Assembly: GCA_963576735.1 (NCBI GenBank) | Contig: OY755175.1 | Location: 5,348,401-5,412,400 of the forward strand | Direction of reading: 5' to 3' | DNA: 64,000 nucleotides | Source: Bedellia somnulentella | Lineage: Eukaryota; Arthropoda; Insecta; Lepidoptera; Bedelliidae | Part shown: piece after piece, positions 23,601 to 32,700 of the stretch | Layout of the letters: each line of letters begins with the position of its first letter | Position numbering within the stretch: position 1 is the first letter of the stretch | Position numbers and translations under genes: made by a program | Notes under the pieces: model-generated | Databases searched by the model: none | Seen by the model: only the letters and a program-made list of their open reading frames with translations | Told to the model about the DNA's origin: nothing

Positions 23601-26600
23601 AACAAATATTTTTTGTACATCTACAGCAGAGCTATTAAGCCAGTAGAATAGTTTTTAGGGTACCTTACATACATACATACATACATATGCTCACGGCTAT
23701 AAATCCCTAGAAGGGATAGCCAGAGCTAAGGAATTGGAAATTCCGCAGACACGTTTGAAAACTTTAGTGGGGAGAAGATGGTAAAATAAAGTTTTTCGGT
23801 GATGGGTCTCCAACCACATCGCCCAAAAATCCCTTAAAAGCTCCAAATCCGTTAGTCGCCTCTTACGTACACCCACCGGAAGAAATGGGGTAGTGTTATT
23901 CTATGCCGACACTACACAGCATAAGTAAGTATAAGTCCCTTACCAAAATATAAAACGGGGCCCTATTACTAAGCCTCCGCTGTCTGTCTGTCTCCAGGCT
24001 ATATCTCATAAACCGTGATAGCGAGAACCGTTGCCGCTATATATGGGGTCACTATACAATAACCGTGTTTTTTCGTATTTTTTGCTTTATACAGAAAACA
24101 AAACAATTAAACGCTTTAAATTTTCACAGAAAATTCACTTATTTCCTTTCAAAATAAATATTGAAATGGCAATAAAGAAAATATTAAAGGGGGGCACCCA
24201 TGATTTTGTCACAAACGTAATTTTATATATATATATATACATATGATAGTATGGAACCCTTAGTGCGCTAGCCGACTCGCATTTGGCCGTTTTTTTAATA
24301 AATTCACCGCTATTTATTATTTGTAAACAAAAGCGTACATATTTTTTTCGTTTGTAAATAATTAGTTCTTTTTAAATTTAGTTTATTAAATATCTCGAGA
24401 ACAACGCATCAGAAATCGAGACATGATATAACTTTTAGAAAATTTTACGTACCCGCTTATTATACCATTAAATTGTTTATTTACATATTTGAATTTATCT
24501 GAACATGCTGAAATCGGAAAGCCTATTTTTTGGGTAAGAGTAAATTAGCTTCGGGCATGCAAAAGCTGTAAGCAAAGTGGTATTGTAGTCATAATAGGTT
24601 TGATGTATACGAATCAAAAAAGTTTTTTTGGCAATAAATGTCGGTTATCGTTTCGTGATCTGGCAGAGACGAGGGGGCCCCTATCGATCACGGGGCCCTG
24701 GGCACTTGCCCAGAGTGCCCAGTGGGAAAGCGGGGCTTGACGATCCTGCGAAAATTGCAGATTATCTTACGTTAATTAATTTTCTTATGCAGTTTCTATA
24801 CCGCCTTAGAACTTTCTACGTGGCCATATTCTACTTACAATAACTTTACCAATTATATTTTAACGCGCTACGAGTTTTAAGTTTAATTAACTTTTGAACA
24901 CTGAAATGATGTAGAGCATTTCTTTACGGTTCTACAACTTGATGGTTTAAACTTTACCTCTACAGGGAAGAGCAACAAAGAAAAAACAAAAAAAACGTGA
25001 CTTTCTGGAAAGTTAGCGTGACTAGGGTGACTTATTGCGCACAGCCGTGGCCGAGTGGATAGGTGACTAGCTTCTCGGTCCGGAGGTTGCAGGTTCGATC
25101 CTCGCTGAGGGCATCATTTATGTGATGAGCATAAATGATTGTTTCTTAGTCTTGGGTGTTATTTATATGTGTATTACATAATATCAAATATATTGTTGAG
25201 TTAGTATCCCATAATACAAGTCTTACTTAGTTTGGGGCTAACTCGAACTGTGTATAATATGTCCGTTATATTTATGTTTTTATATAAGATGATAACATGT
25301 CATTTTAACTTAATTGCCATTTACAGGCGCAATTACTACCTTGTCGAAAACTACCATATTGCTAACTAATACTTATTGGCTAGTAAAAGCTCAGCCTGGT
25401 AATAGTAGATAGCTATATTCTGGCTAACTTAAATATCGCTTTTCATATATTAGTCTATCAATACCAAGGTCAATTTATTTATTGACGCCGTCTGTGGCTC
25501 AGTGGATAGGTGATCTGCTGTGTCTGGAGAACGGCGGTTTACATCTCACGCACAGCATTTATATGGGTTATATATTGTATTAGATGCTAATACATTAAAC
25601 ATATCGTTGAGTGAGTTTACCATACCAAAATTCAATATACTTTCTTTGGGGCTAACTTGATCTGTATAGTATGACTAATATGTCTGTAAAATATAAATTG
25701 TTATTGAACTTGATAAGGCTGATATTTGTTGTTCAATTTGTGATAACGACATTTGCATTGTACCAGAGATCGAATGTTTTCTATCTGAAAATATTTTTTA
25801 TTCCTGTTATTTTTGGCATGTACTGTTAAAAGAGATGAAGAAGTTTAAAACGTTTGTGTATCCCAATCACATGAAAATCACGACCAAGTTCCGACACACG
25901 CATTTAGGGTTCTGCACCATTATTATAAAAAACGGCACAACATATGTCTATTGTACGAGAGCCCTGAACGTTAATTTATATTATGTGACTTTAATTGGTG
26001 TTGAAATAATAATATAATTAAATAATTTGTGGATATTGCAAGCATCCATCTATCGGCGACATCAATATCATTCGTCAAATGGGAGCCCTATTAATATTCA
26101 CTTTATTTAAATATACCATCAGAGAAACATCAGCTATCTTGCTATCACGGTTCATGATATACAGCCTGGTGACAGACGTACAAAACGAAAGCTAAGCCTT
26201 AGCAATAAAGCTCCACTTTATCGTTATCCTTAATAAGTAAGTACTTGGATAAAACTGTAAAAGTATCCTTATATTTATGCCAAATTGATCCAAAAATACA
26301 GACTTTGAACACAACTAAATCAAAGGGCTACAGATTTAAAGTCTTATATTTTTTTGTCTGCTTTAATTCGGTTCACAAAGTATAACTTTATTCAATTAGC
26401 GTAGAGTTATTTCTCTAAACGTAAAATAATTATTAAACTGTTTAAAGCTTGTCTTGAGATTAGTTTAATGTCTGGAAAGCTGGCAGTTTTCTAGCAGTAA
26501 ACAGAGCAATAAAATGTGCTAAGCGAAAGGACAGTATTTTATCTGTAATGGCTATCACGACTTTCTGTGATACAAGTTACGACGAGTGAACGGGAGCTCA

Positions 26601-29600
26601 GCGGCTGAATATAGCAATAACTATGCTAACATATCACTAAATATTAGACAAACATTGACCATTACTAATGAGTTATCACTTAGGGCCAGTTTTTTGATCC
26701 GTAGTTAAAAATATAACCATTTGTTACATTGACGTGACATTGACTATAGTTAAATGTCTAACCAGTAGTCAAATCGTAAATCCATTTTGGTTCGATATTT
26801 GACATTAGTTACTCTAACCACGGGTCAAAAAATGCATTTGGCTGATATTTAACTAATAGTTACGATTTTTAACAAATGGTTGAGTTAACCACGGATCAAA
26901 AAACTGGCCCTTAATGATAGTATTGGTAGCTTTAGCAGTGTATTTGTCCGGCTCAAGACTCAAGCGTTCACGCTTATTTCCCCGAAGGGGTTGGCAGTGG
27001 TATTTAGACTATCCACATTTTGCTTGGACAGTGTACCCGCGTGATAGGGGCAGGCCTATCGCCGTTCTGAACGAATACTCTGTCACAAGACAAAGTATAA
27101 TATAGCCATGTGGGTTTCCTCACGATGTTTTCCCTCACCCTTATCAACCACGCTTATGACACTAGAAATGATAAAGGGGTAGGCCCGACCCGGGATTTGA
27201 ACCCTCATCGTCCGCACAATAAGTGGCAATCACAGCTGCTTACGGATATTTGTCCGACCTAATCAAAAAATATACGTTAATTTCCAGGGATATCGGTTGA
27301 AGTTTGTATTTGATTTAACAGAGCTCGGCTTTAACCACTAAAGAAAATACCCAAAAAAACAAAATAATATTCAGAAAGATCCAAAAAACTCTACGATGTC
27401 AAAATGCAAATATCATAACCCTGCCAATTTTTCCAACTTAAATTCTCAAACTTGGAACCAAAATAAATAGCAAACAACTTTTCTTTTACCGGCAATTCAT
27501 CCCAACTTATTAAGTAATAACTTTCGATAAACAACAAAATGTGATGAAACCCGTTAATTAAACCAAAGCACTATTGATTCCAGATGGTGAATTACTACAA
27601 GTTCAAGAAAGAGAATCGCCAGTTATTCGAGAACATTTACCCGCTCGACCTGACGGTGGTGGGCGACGCCAACATCGTGTCTGTGCCACCGTTCCGGGAC
27701 CAGAATGGCCGCCGACTGCTCGTCTACAGGATTGGTGAGATTATCCTTACATACATACTATGATTCCCAAATAGGAGTAGGCAGAGAGAGAATTACAATT
27801 CCTTAGCCACTTTGTCTTCGGACGTTAATTTTGGAAAATGATATTGAAATTTAAGTAAGGGAAAAAGTATAGTATTTTTCTAAGCCAACGTTATACAGCT
27901 ATTATCTATCCAGACAATACAACCATATTTTTATGCATCATATCAATAGTTAAATTGAATATAGAACACCAACGACTACATTGGAACTCTCACATTTAGG
28001 ATATAGTTTACACAAGTTTAGTACAAATTTTGTAAATTCTGTGCCGTGGTACACATCATCGTAGAAAATGGCGATCGATAGTCTTGGCCTTTCCCAATGG
28101 GAAATAATGGCGTGAGTATATGTATGTACTACTACCTCAGCTTATGATAAGTTCCGAACCGCATCTAAACCCTTTTTATATGCTTTGTTGCTTCAAAAAT
28201 ATCTTGATTAACCTAAAATTAAGTAAAAAAATGGTAAAAAAAATTGGCCCTCTGTTCCATTATTACCACAATATGTTTGTTAAAAAAGTGTGAAGAAGAA
28301 GCGATCCATTAGCCGCCACGCATACAAAGTCAAAATATTAAGTATAAAGTTAAGAAAAGACATGAGAGGAGAGGTACATGCTCTATATGAATATTGATTC
28401 AAGGCCTTTTTAATTCAAGCCTAGTTTCTTAAAATGCCTAAGCTCAGTAGCCATTGGATAAACTAAACAGGATGTTTTTACAAAAATATTTCACTAAGTT
28501 GTAAGTTCTGAGTACTTTCTATTTTTATATTAAAGGTGAAAAAGTTTTCAGGATGATAAAATATTTACGGTTTCTGAGACGGTCTTATCTTGTCAATATT
28601 TGTGTGGATTTTATATTTCATCTTATTTACGACCTTTGGTTTATTGGCTTTCTGAATTTCATTATGGTACCTGCAAACCAATCTTCTTATTTTGTTTCAG
28701 TATTTAGATTAGTTAAGAGTTTAATGAGTTACGTTTTTTTTCTATATCAAGGCTATTTTCATGGGTATTAAGTATTTTAAAAGTACATAATTTGCTGTGC
28801 AGTGTCGGCTTAGAAAAACACTACCCCATTCCTGTCGGTGAGGCAACTAACGGTATTGGGGCTTTTCAGGGATTTTTGGGCAATGCGGTTGGAGAACCAT
28901 CACTGAAAACCATTATTTTACCATCTTTTCCCCACAAAAAATTCCAAACGTGGCTGAGGAATTTCTAATTCCTTAGCTCTGGCTACCCTTTCTAGGGATT
29001 TATAGCCGTGGGCATATGTATGTGTGTATATATAAATAGGTAGAATGGTTTTGCTTTTATCCTGTTTGTGAATTAGAAAATGACACAAAAACATAAGAAC
29101 TAGAACAATATTTAATTGCAAAATAACTCGCTTCGTAAATTTATTCATGTTTCATTGCATATTTTTTCAGGTTGTTGGGATCCGAAAGTGCTGAAAGTTG
29201 ACGAGCTGTTCAAGGCATCGATCCTGGCACTAGAAGTCGGTATGCTGGAACCCCGGACGCAGATTCTTGGAGGAGTAGCCCTCTTTGACCTTGAGGAAAT
29301 AGGCACTCAGCACGCTTGGCAGATCACACCGAACATTGCCGCTAGGATCGTCAAAATGCTTGTGGTTGGTATTGTAAAGTTAATTAAAGATAAAAAAAAG
29401 TTTTTATGAAAACTTACGACCAACCAAAACACGACTTATCATGACTTTTAAATTTTTAAATATGTGGGTGGTTTATTTCATCATTTTAAAATACTTGTAC
29501 GTAATAACCCTGTCGATTATATCATCATGATTTGCGAAATAGAAATATGTCATAATAGCTGACCCGACAGATTTCGTACTGTCAAATTTGCTTATGACAA

Positions 29601-31970
29601 AGTTTAAGGCGTTTTTTCCGGTACTCTAAGTTCAATCAGGCGTGAATATTTTATTGGTAAAAAAGTTCCGGGATGAAAAGTATTCTATGTTATAATTTGG
29701 GTCATTATCTAGCATCCTGCCAAATTTCATTCATATAAATTATGTACTTCAGGAGTCTTTTTGCCTCAAACACACTAACATCTAAACTTTCACATTTATA
29801 ATATTAGTAGGATTTTAATTAAAACAACTATTGATTTTCGGATATTTTAATATAATACGTAATACATAGTCTTCCCGTGACCATAATAACTGAAAAAAAC
29901 AATGTAATAACACGCGATTAAAATATCCGAAAATCAATAGTTGTTTTATTATAATGTGCAATCGTGAGTACACGTGAGTACACTGTCTAAGCAAAACGTG
30001 GGCACCTTCTCTGGAAACTAGATGGCGCTGCCATGTGAGTTCAGGAGTATTGGTACCTCTGCCAACCCCTTCTGGGATAATACGGCGTGAACGTTTATGT
30101 ATGTATGTGCAATCGTGAAAATCTTAGAAAATACTATTAGTAGGGTTTTGCTAATCTTATTGTCATTGCTTAAATTAGAAAAGTTCTGAATAAGAGAAAC
30201 TGAAAATTGAACTAAGAAAGAGCATATTTCAATCAATTAAATAATCATTAAGGATTTTAATTAATAGTCAAACACAGATAGAATGGGTACAAACAACACA
30301 CACACAAACTCAATGGGTAGAACACCGGTTATCATGCAAACGACTAGTGTTCAAACCCCGAGTCGGGCCTACACCAATTTCTCTTTTCTAAAGACATATG
30401 TGTGGTTAATTTATCACGGTTGTTAACGGTGAGGGAAGACATCGTGAGGAAACCCACATGACTGAGTTGTACTTAGTCATGTGACAGTGTATTCGTACAA
30501 AACAGCGATAGGCCTGCCCCCTATCACGTGACTACACTGTCCATGCAAAACGTGGGTACTCTGAACACCAGGTGACAATGTTACGTGATGTTCAGAAGTA
30601 TTAGTACCTCTGCCAACCCCTTCGGGGATATTCGGCGTGAACGTTTAAGTTTATGTTATTATTATGTTATGTTATTATCAAACATAGACTATAATATTGC
30701 TTCCTGGAGTCATATAAAACAAACGCAAATATTCCTATATTTCAAGTACATAAATACCTCTTCAACACATACGATGAGTTTGTGAGAGCAGTAAACTTTA
30801 CCCTTACAAGTATATACACGTGCCACTTGATATCTCATGAATGGGTTTAATTATAGCTGTTAACTTCTACTATGTGTTTCCTTACACAACGAAAATCCTT
30901 TCAAACCAATGAAACATGTACTTATTATTTATATTCTTATCTTTTTAATAGTGTCCGACCGAAAGTTCAGTTTCGGTTTCGTTTTCGGCTGAGTATCGGC
31001 CAAAAAACAAGTTTCGGCCTCTGTTTCGGTTTCGGCGAAAATGGGCCGAAACTTTTGCGAAACCAAAACTTGATTTTTTCACCAAATTTCAGTGTTTTAA
31101 GCAATTTTATAGGTACCAACACGTTAGTTTCGGTTTCGGTTTCGGCCGGAAAACCAGTTTCGGTCGGACACTACTTTTTAACTGCATAGGCTAAATCGTC
31201 AAACAAATCATATCATAATATCAAATCTTAACTGCCTAGTTACCTATGTTCACGGCTATAAATTCCAAAAAGGCGTAAGTACTATTTTAAAACGACACAG
31301 CAAATAACTTAAAACAGATCTTCATTAGTTTCCCATTAAAAAAAATGTTTTTCACTTGCATTAATTTTCAACCTAATACACTCTGCGTTACTCTGTCAAT
31401 TCTTGTGAGATATACAGCGTATAATCCTTAGCAAGCCGAGCAATACTAGGAAGCAACCTTTAATATAAATGTTCGTGGAAATCCTTGATTAATGACTTTC
31501 AAATGAATTTATACAAAAAAATATTCTTTATTTGCACCTGAAAAACATGATATTAATATCATATTAAACTTGAAATGATATCATAATGATTCAGACATAT
31601 AATATGTATTTTTTCTTCCTTACAGACAGCGTTCCCAACCATCACCCACGCGATCCACATCATCAACCACTCCTGGATGTTTGACAAGATCTACAATATT
31701 TTCAAACCCATGCTCACTTCGGAGATGAGGTCCAGAATTTACTTCCATAGTGACACTGACTCGCTCCACAAACACATCAAACCGGAGTATCTCCCAATCA
31801 GATATGGAGGCATTTGGCCAGATTACCCATATACGATATGGTTGGATACTCTAAGAGAAAACTATGATGTGGCAAAAGAACTTATTCTGTGTGGATACAA
31901 ATTCAGAGATGATGAAGTCAGCCCTGATGTCGTGCGGCGGCTTAAAGAAGAAGGAATTAAACTTTCCTAA
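17493..31970 (+). CDS. CRAL-TRIO (Sec14-like) lipid-transfer protein, alpha-tocopherol-transfer-protein-like, five coding exons
   Basis: Joining five exons gives one 307-residue open frame, the usual size for insect alpha-TTP-like proteins. The N-terminal CRAL-TRIO-N helical region spans about residues 25-78 and includes DDDFLVRFLRARNF (57-70). The lipid-binding CRAL-TRIO fold spans about 95-258, with GGVALFDLEEIG (162-173), HIINHSWMFDKIYNIFKP (204-221) and the family end motif LPIRYGG (249-255). There is no signal peptide or membrane segment, so a cytosolic carrier of a small hydrophobic ligand is expected; the ligand cannot be read from sequence. The ATG at 17493 is the first in frame after the acceptor at 17481-17482. 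The frame is open upstream to that acceptor (asp-lys-lys before Met), so an upstream coding exon is possible. Exons are GC-richer than the introns. Introns run 17632-17845, 17941-27583, 27735-29170 and 29365-31625. The family call is firm; orthology is not established. Confidence 0.93.
17672..17765 (+). mobile_element. SINE-A 5' fragment in intron 1
   Basis: ATGTCACTACCCCTTTCTAC and GGTGTCGTAAGAGGCAACTA match the first third of the element. Confidence 0.65.
17846..17940 (+). CDS. CRAL-TRIO gene exon 2
   Basis: Acceptor ATATTTTCAG and donor CTG|GTAAGT flank 95 bases that encode residues 47-78 and end in phase 0. It holds the conserved DFLVRFLRARNF segment of the CRAL-TRIO N-terminal domain. 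The preceding intron is only 214 bp and contains a SINE-A fragment. Confidence 0.92.
18052..18232 (+). mobile_element. SINE-A copy lacking its 3' end
   Basis: AGTGCCGGCTTAGAATGTCA through GATTCTAGCTCTAAAT; the tail is missing. In intron 2. Confidence 0.7.
18728..18873 (-). mobile_element. SINE-A copy, 5'-truncated
   Basis: CATACATATACTCACGGCTA through TCTCCAACCGCATCGCC; the 5' half is absent, as expected for truncated retrotransposition. Confidence 0.8.
19026..19258 (-). mobile_element. SINE-A copy with internal deletion
   Basis: ATTCACGGCTATAAATCCCT on the left through TATGCCGACACAACACAGC on the right; the region around the GGAATTAGAAATT block is shortened. Confidence 0.75.
19434..19634 (-). 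mobile_element. SINE-A copy, 5'-truncated
   Basis: AACATACATACATATACTCA through CCCTTAGTCACCGCT. It ends next to the copy at 19649. Confidence 0.8.
19649..19904 (-). mobile_element. SINE-A copy with 11-bp target-site duplication
   Basis: Full-length copy of the TTAACGGGGTA subtype. AAATACCCATA flanks it at 19638-19648 and 19905-19915. Confidence 0.9.
20400..20580 (+). mobile_element. Degenerate SINE-A copy
   Basis: GGGCTATTTATCTGTTTTTT through TTATAGCTGTCAGTATATG follows the family order. The 5' end is lost and the copy is diverged. Confidence 0.65.
20586..20827 (-). mobile_element. SINE-A copy inserted in the tail of another SINE-A
   Basis: ATGAATGCAGTAT flanks it at 20573-20585 and 20828-20840. 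The left duplication lies in the tail of an older, degenerate plus-strand SINE-A at about 20400-20580, so the insertion order is clear. Confidence 0.9.
21279..22569 (-). mobile_element. Complete mariner transposon with perfect terminal inverted repeats
   Basis: The element is 1291 bp, bounded by identical 27-bp inverted repeats (21279-21305 and 22543-22569, starting CGAGGGCTGCTATTTATG) and by TA on both sides (21277-21278, 22570-22571). It carries one uninterrupted transposase gene on the minus strand. It lies antisense within intron 2 of the CRAL-TRIO gene. The perfect ends and open frame indicate recent insertion and possible activity. Confidence 0.95.
21344..22396 (-). CDS. Mariner transposase, DD34D type
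   Basis: This cut-and-paste transposase has an uninterrupted frame of 350 residues if it starts at the Met at 22396 (MDLTREHFRAM); the frame extends six codons further to 22414. Numbering from 22414, two N-terminal helix-turn-helix regions occupy about 8-120 (YHWFSEFNRGR at 50-60), followed by the mariner signature WIPHNL (127-132). The catalytic acids are Asp166 in TGDESW, Asp258 in HHDN and Asp293 in SPDLAPNDF. Exactly 34 residues separate the last two, as in mariner. No stop or frameshift is seen. The product would act on the terminal repeats flanking it. The subfamily was not determined. Confidence 0.95.
   Translation of the reverse strand: MDLTREHFRAMIFYDFRRGLTQKQCIDQLTSTFGDEAPSKTTVYHWFSEFNRGRSKLTDEIKEGRPKTVVVPQNIDAVRELITQDRHVTYREIEASLGISMTSIHKILHEHLAVKKICSRWIPHNLSIDQKQARVDWCKEMLKKYNRGASKAVYNIYTGDESWIYAYDPETKQQSTVWVFQDEPNPTKVIRAKSTLKQMVACFFGINGHVATVPLENRKTVNSEWYTTICLPEVFEQIRKTNRQRRIILHHDNTSCHRSAVTTQFLEAQKIELTGHPPYSPDLAPNDFYLFPNVKKKLRGQRFSSREEAVDAFKMHVLEIPQSEWKKCYENWFQRMQKCIDLSGEYFEKQ
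22580..23380. other. Intron 2 sequence with no recognised feature
   Basis: AT-rich intron sequence to the right of the mariner element; no repeat of the window was recognised in it. Confidence 0.45.
23390..24740. repeat. Larger repeat with imperfect inverted ends, holding nested repeats
   Basis: TCAAAGCCGTCTTTAACC and GGGGGCTCTGGGCA near 23390 are roughly inverted near 24740 (TGCCCAGTGGGAAAGCGGGG). Inside are a SINE-A (23665-23922) and a known-looking lepidopteran repeat at about 23955-24300 (CTATATCTCATAAACCGTGA; GAACCCTTAGTGCGCTAG). Boundaries are uncertain. Confidence 0.4.
23665..23922 (-). mobile_element. SINE-A copy
   Basis: Long ACAT tail, CTCACGGCTATAAATCCC, and ATGCCGACACTACACAGC at the 5' end. 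It appears nested in the larger repeat at 23390-24740. Confidence 0.88.
25040..25285 (+). mobile_element. SINE-D copy
   Basis: tRNA-like head: CAGCCGTGGCCGAGTGGATA (A box) and GGTTCGATCCTCGC (B box); body TGAGCATAAATGATTG and GTTAGTATCCCATAATACAA; tail near TAATATGTCCG. In intron 2. Confidence 0.82.
25488..25700 (+). mobile_element. SINE-D copy, diverged
   Basis: CGTCTGTGGCTCAGTGGATA head with a damaged B box (GTTTACATCTC), then ATATCGTTGAGTGAGTTTAC and TTGGGGCTAACTTGATCTGT. In intron 2. Confidence 0.72.
25710..26670. other. Intron 2 sequence with no recognised feature
   Basis: AT-rich, with a 60-codon frame at 25835-26017 of no recognisable family. Confidence 0.45.
26683..26910. mobile_element. 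Harbinger-type MITE
   Basis: Inverted terminal repeats of 26 bp with one mismatch begin GGGCCAGTTTTTTGATCC and enclose 228 bp. TTA flanks both ends (26680-26682, 26911-26913), matching the TWA target of PIF/Harbinger transposons. No coding frame. It lies in intron 2 of the CRAL-TRIO gene. Confidence 0.85.
26960..27242 (-). mobile_element. SINE-C copy, diverged, in intron 2
   Basis: CCCGAAGGGGTTGGCAGTGG, GGGCAGGCCTATCGCCGTTC and GACCCGGGATTTGAACCC mark body and B box on the minus strand. Confidence 0.75.
27584..27734 (+). CDS. CRAL-TRIO gene exon 3
   Basis: Acceptor CTATTGATTCCAG and donor ATTG|GTGAGA flank 151 bases encoding residues 79-128 plus the first base of Gly129. It bridges the N-terminal helices and the first strands of the lipid-binding domain (ending GRRLLVYRIG). 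Phase matches exons 2 and 4. Confidence 0.92.
27752..27900 (-). mobile_element. Degenerate SINE-A copy in intron 3
   Basis: CTTACATACATACTATGATT, ATTACAATTCCTTAGCCACT and TTTCTAAGCCAACGTTATAC keep the family order with large deletions. Confidence 0.5.
28035..28128 (+). mobile_element. LINE-B extreme 3' end
   Basis: AAATGGCGATCGATAGTC leads to AATGGCGTGAGTATATGTATG. It lies in intron 3 of the CRAL-TRIO gene. Confidence 0.6.
28793..29032 (+). mobile_element. SINE-A copy in intron 3
   Basis: GCTGTGCAGTGTCGGCTTAG through TAGCCGTGGGCATATGTATG. It sits about 140 bp before exon 4. Confidence 0.87.
29171..29364 (+). CDS. CRAL-TRIO gene exon 4
   Basis: Acceptor ATTTTTTCAG precedes the split Gly129 codon; residues 129-193 follow and include GGVALFDLEEIG. 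The phase needed to join exon 5 places the donor at the weak GTTGGT (29365). A second GT 4 bp downstream (GTATTG at 29369) would need a different exon 5 acceptor. The coding call is firm, the exact 3' edge less so. Confidence 0.85.
29556..29815 (+). repeat. Repeat G copy 1 in intron 4
   Basis: TAGCTGACCCGACAGATTTC through AACTTTCACATTTATAATAT ending in TAGTAGGAT. The same two ends bound copies at 35722 and 43921. Unclassified dispersed repeat. Confidence 0.65.
29821..29947. mobile_element. MITE-H copy 1: hairpin element with 31-bp inverted repeat
   Basis: Perfect 31-bp arms (29821-29851 and 29917-29947, containing TTGATTTTCGGATATTTTAA) enclose 65 bp. The same arms, slightly diverged, occur at 56508-56627. 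About 45 bp on the right side are also shared with the other copy, but are split here by a SINE-C insertion. Confidence 0.8.
29968..30104 (+). mobile_element. SINE-C copy, 5'-truncated, with 14-bp target-site duplication
   Basis: ATGTGCAATCGTGA occurs at 29954-29967 and 30105-30118. The 137-bp insert is the 3' third of SINE-C and splits the flank of MITE-H copy 1. In intron 4. Confidence 0.9.
30310..30675 (+). mobile_element. SINE-C near-full-length copy in intron 4
   Basis: Starts within the tRNA-like head (CAATGGGTAGAACACCGGTT), B box TTCAAACCCCG, complete body, and a TTATG tail. Confidence 0.85.
30949..31173. mobile_element. Short non-autonomous hAT-type MITE rich in TTTCGG repeats
   Basis: The 225-bp element has 16-bp inverted ends (TAGTGTCCGACCGAAA and its complement at the right) and a perfect 8-bp duplication CTTTTTAA (30941-30948, 31174-31181). 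Its interior is largely TTTCGG/CCGAAA repeats on both strands. It lies in intron 4 of the CRAL-TRIO gene. No coding capacity. Confidence 0.88.
31243..31303 (-). mobile_element. SINE-A with only its two ends retained
   Basis: TTCACGGCTATAAATTCCAA is fused to GTACTATTTTAAAACGACAC, so about 180 internal bases are missing. Confidence 0.55.
31626..31970 (+). CDS. CRAL-TRIO gene terminal exon 5
   Basis: Acceptor TTCCTTACAG is followed by 114 codons and TAA (31968-31970). It encodes TAFPTITHAIHIINHSW, the FKPML helix region and LPIRYGG, then a charged C-terminal tail ending EEGIKLS. The 3' UTR continues to the AATAAA at 32188. Confidence 0.93.
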   Translation, partial: TAFPTITHAIHIINHSWMFDKIYNIFKPMLTSEMRSRIYFHSDTDSLHKHIKPEYLPIRYGGIWPDYPYTIWLDTLRENYDVAKELILCGYKFRDDEVSPDVVRRLKEEGIKLS

Positions 31971-32215
31971 AATAAGATTATATTTAGTTTTTTTTATTAC
32001 TTTGTACTGGAATTACTTTTAAATAGTTATAGGTGTACTGTAAAACAAATCGTCAAAAATCTGTGATAGACAATTCAATAAGTGTCGTAATGAAAGTGCC
32101 TAGTTAGATTAGTTAGAGTAGATATTCGTAAGACATATTTAACGTAAGCACATAATTATGTTATTTTTGGGAACAAAATATTAATTTAATAAAGTATTTT
32201 TAAGACTTTATTACT
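31971..32215 (+). promoter_or_regulatory. 3' UTR and polyadenylation signal of the CRAL-TRIO gene
   Basis: AT-rich sequence without repeats follows the stop codon. A canonical AATAAA lies at 32188-32193, about 220 bp after the stop, so cleavage near 32205-32215 is expected. Confidence 0.7.
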
Positions 32216-32456
32216 GGTTTTAATTAGTTCACTTATGAGCCAAAAAAGTTGTTGCCATTGCTTCTAAAATATTTGATAATTTTCTTTTAGACCCTGTTTT
32301 AGAAAATACTAAAATTTTGTCATTTCATTGAAATTTACTAAAGAACACAAAACATTCGAAGTATAGATGAATCTCTTTATGAATATATGGCAGTGTTCAA
32401 ATTTTGAACAGTTTTATGAACAATCCATTTATTTAGATATAAGCTAATTATCATTT

Positions 32457-32700
32457 TCATCCCCATATTGTCGACTCGAGCTCATCCTAAATAGGGTTAT
32501 TTTATTTGGTCCCAACTATCACGCTGGCCAACAAGTGTGGATTGGCAGACTTAGAATAAAGCACGAAGTTACCTTAATTTTCTTAGTCTTATAAACACAA
32601 TCTGTGAGTTCATTTCAATGTAGAGTTACCTCAAAATTGAACCCGAGACCTCCAAATTGTGAACCAAACGCTCCACCGCTAGACTACCAAGACAGGCAAG
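32457..32700 (-). mobile_element. SINE-E copy downstream of the CRAL-TRIO gene
   Basis: CGAGCTCATCCTAAATAGGG and CACGCTGGCCAACAAGTGTG at the left, tRNA-like head (TTGAACCCGAGACCTCC) at the right. Confidence 0.65.

Noticed and set aside
31626..31970. Reading exon 5 as an independent small gene starting at the internal Met (31677)
   Set aside because: The frame continues upstream to a clear acceptor and completes a CRAL-TRIO domain with exons 1-4.
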